From: Deltaproteobacteria bacterium | GTDB lineage: Bacteria > Desulfobacterota > DSM-4660 > Desulfatiglandales > Desulfatiglandaceae | NCBI GenBank assembly: GCA_019307165.1 | Contig: JAFDKD010000120.1 | Location: 1 to 14,875, forward strand | Direction: 5' to 3' | Length of the DNA: 14,875 nt | Shown here: piece after piece, positions 14,356 to 14,875 of the stretch | Numbering within the stretch: the stretch's first letter is position 1 | Layout of the letters: the number at the start of each line of letters is the position of its first letter | Notes under the pieces: model-generated | Told to the model about the DNA's origin: nothing | The model's database searches: none | Seen by the model: the letters and a program-made list of their open reading frames with translations, nothing else | Position numbers and translations under genes: made by a program

Positions 14356-14412
14356 TCTCAATCTCAACCTGGCGAAGCGTAGCGAAGCCGTCTCTCGACC
14401 TCAACCTCGACC
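14356..14412 (-). repeat. 6-base degenerate array, inverted orientation, with element copy C
   Basis: On the minus strand the hexads read GGTTGA and GGTCGA, the same family as the forward array at 14274-14325, so the two arrays face each other. Plus-strand units are TCTCAA (14356, 14362) and TCGACC, TCAACC, TCGACC (14395-14412). Between them lies GGCGAAGCGTAGCGAAGCC (14371-14389). The reverse complement of 14380-14390 is CGGCTTCGCTA, identical to the core of copy B. Confidence 0.6.
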
Positions 14413-14701
14413 TGGCGAAGCCACGGTCCGCACCTCCGCATTGGCATAGCCGGACAACTGGGACTTGGCCCAGAGGACCAGGTTTTGCAGATGGAATAAA
14501 AATATATCTCATGCGGTATTCCCTGTCCAATAAAAGGGGAACGGCCGTACTACAGCAGAGCCCTGATCCTCGGGATAGACGTCCGGCATGACGCCCCCCT
14601 ATCCGAGGCTCTTCCGGGTTTTCAGTGAGTAAATATTGCATTAACAACCGCTCGTGCTCAGCTAAGCGGTGCTCGTGGTCGTGGTCGTAATCGAGGAGAT
14701 C
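14413..14701. other. Spacer without a supported gene
   Basis: No convincing gene is visible. The first bases (TGGCGAAGCCACGG) repeat part of the dispersed element. A minus-strand stretch at 14692-14651 reads DYDHDHEHRLAEHE, a low-complexity acidic/His peptide encoded by GAYCAC-like hexads. It recalls the tails of some four-helix-bundle proteins, but no complete gene is attached. The longer open frame that contains it shows no family similarity that I recognise. Confidence 0.5.
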
Positions 14702-14824
14702 ATGCAGTTCGGTCATGAGCAGCTTGACGTCTATCGGGTTTCACTCGAATACGCCGTCAGAGAGAGTTGGGCGCCTTACGGCGGATACGACAACGACAAC
14801 GATGACAGCCAATTCAAACCATAA
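14702..14824 (+). pseudogene. Internally deleted four-helix-bundle (23S rRNA intervening-sequence type) protein
   Basis: The 40-residue frame starts MQFGHEQLDVYRVSLEYAV. This matches the highly characteristic first helix of the small four-helix-bundle family often linked to 23S rRNA intervening sequences (pattern FEHExLDVYxxSLEF). The family normally has about 115-130 residues, with a central RASxSIxxNIAEG-like part. Here the frame passes directly into VRESWAPYGGYDNDNDD, which looks like the family's variable acidic C-terminal tail, and stops at TAA. The middle is missing without a frameshift, which suggests an internal deletion. A GAGGAG lies only 3 bases before the ATG, so expression is doubtful. 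Confidence 0.6.
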
Positions 14825-14875
14825 TGAATCCCAATCCCTCCATGCTCTCTGCGCCATGTCATCGCACGTCGCAAG

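Noticed and set aside
12614..14449. A 611-residue open frame on the plus strand across the CoA ligase gene
   Set aside because: The minus strand encodes a complete ANL enzyme; the plus frame has no family signal and runs into the hexad repeats at its end, which it reads as a meaningless Arg/Leu/Lys repeat.
14288..14716. A 142-residue minus-strand protein
   Set aside because: Most of it crosses hexad repeats and shows no coherent domain; only its first 20-odd residues recall a low-complexity tail.

Overview
The window reads as a piece of chromosome from a fairly GC-rich Gram-negative anaerobe, most likely a Desulfobacterota (deltaproteobacterial) lineage. Gene content supports this: a SelA selenocysteine enzyme, an ispF-cysS-uvrB run, a heptose (LPS) isomerase, an FmdB zinc ribbon, a biotin-type carboxyltransferase and a MatB-like CoA ligase next to fabD. 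The placement is an inference; no rRNA or other taxonomic marker is present. Six of the eleven intact protein genes appear to start with GTG or TTG, each behind a good Shine-Dalgarno sequence.

Layout. 1-355 is an A/T-rich leader without a gene. 356-1906 (+) encodes an acyl-CoA carboxylase carboxyltransferase. 2172-2247 (-) is tRNA-His(GTG) followed by its terminator. 2466-3881 (+) is selA. 4157-4426 (-) is an HU-type DNA-binding protein with its own terminator and a long leader. 4826-6410 (+) is a two-gene operon: gmhA (TTG start, preceded by a good sigma70-type promoter) and a conserved protein of unknown function that looks like the deoxyhypusine-synthase fold. 6577-6795 (+) is an FmdB-type zinc ribbon. 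6970-7479 (+) is ispF. 7717-11185 (+) is cysS-uvrB with an 8-bp overlap and a terminator near 11360. 11476-12465 (-) is fabD and 12704-14233 (-) is a MatB-like acyl-CoA synthetase. 14702-14824 (+) is an internally deleted relic of a four-helix-bundle (23S rRNA intervening-sequence type) protein.

Functional picture. These are mostly housekeeping genes: lipid precursor supply (malonyl-CoA synthetase, FabD, carboxyltransferase), isoprenoid synthesis (IspF), translation (CysRS, tRNA-His, SelA), DNA repair and architecture (UvrB, HU) and envelope sugar synthesis (GmhA). I see no defence system, prophage, CRISPR or insertion sequence.

The most unusual signal lies between the genes. Several spacers carry degenerate tandem repeats with an exact 7-base period (6-base near 14.3 kb). 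Each spacer has a different unit, the arrays often abut a stop codon or a ribosome-binding site, and two arrays are preceded by copies of a short dispersed element built around CGGCTTCGCTA and CTACGCCGTGGCAAG. This paired architecture of element plus short-period array is the best candidate in the window for something undescribed.
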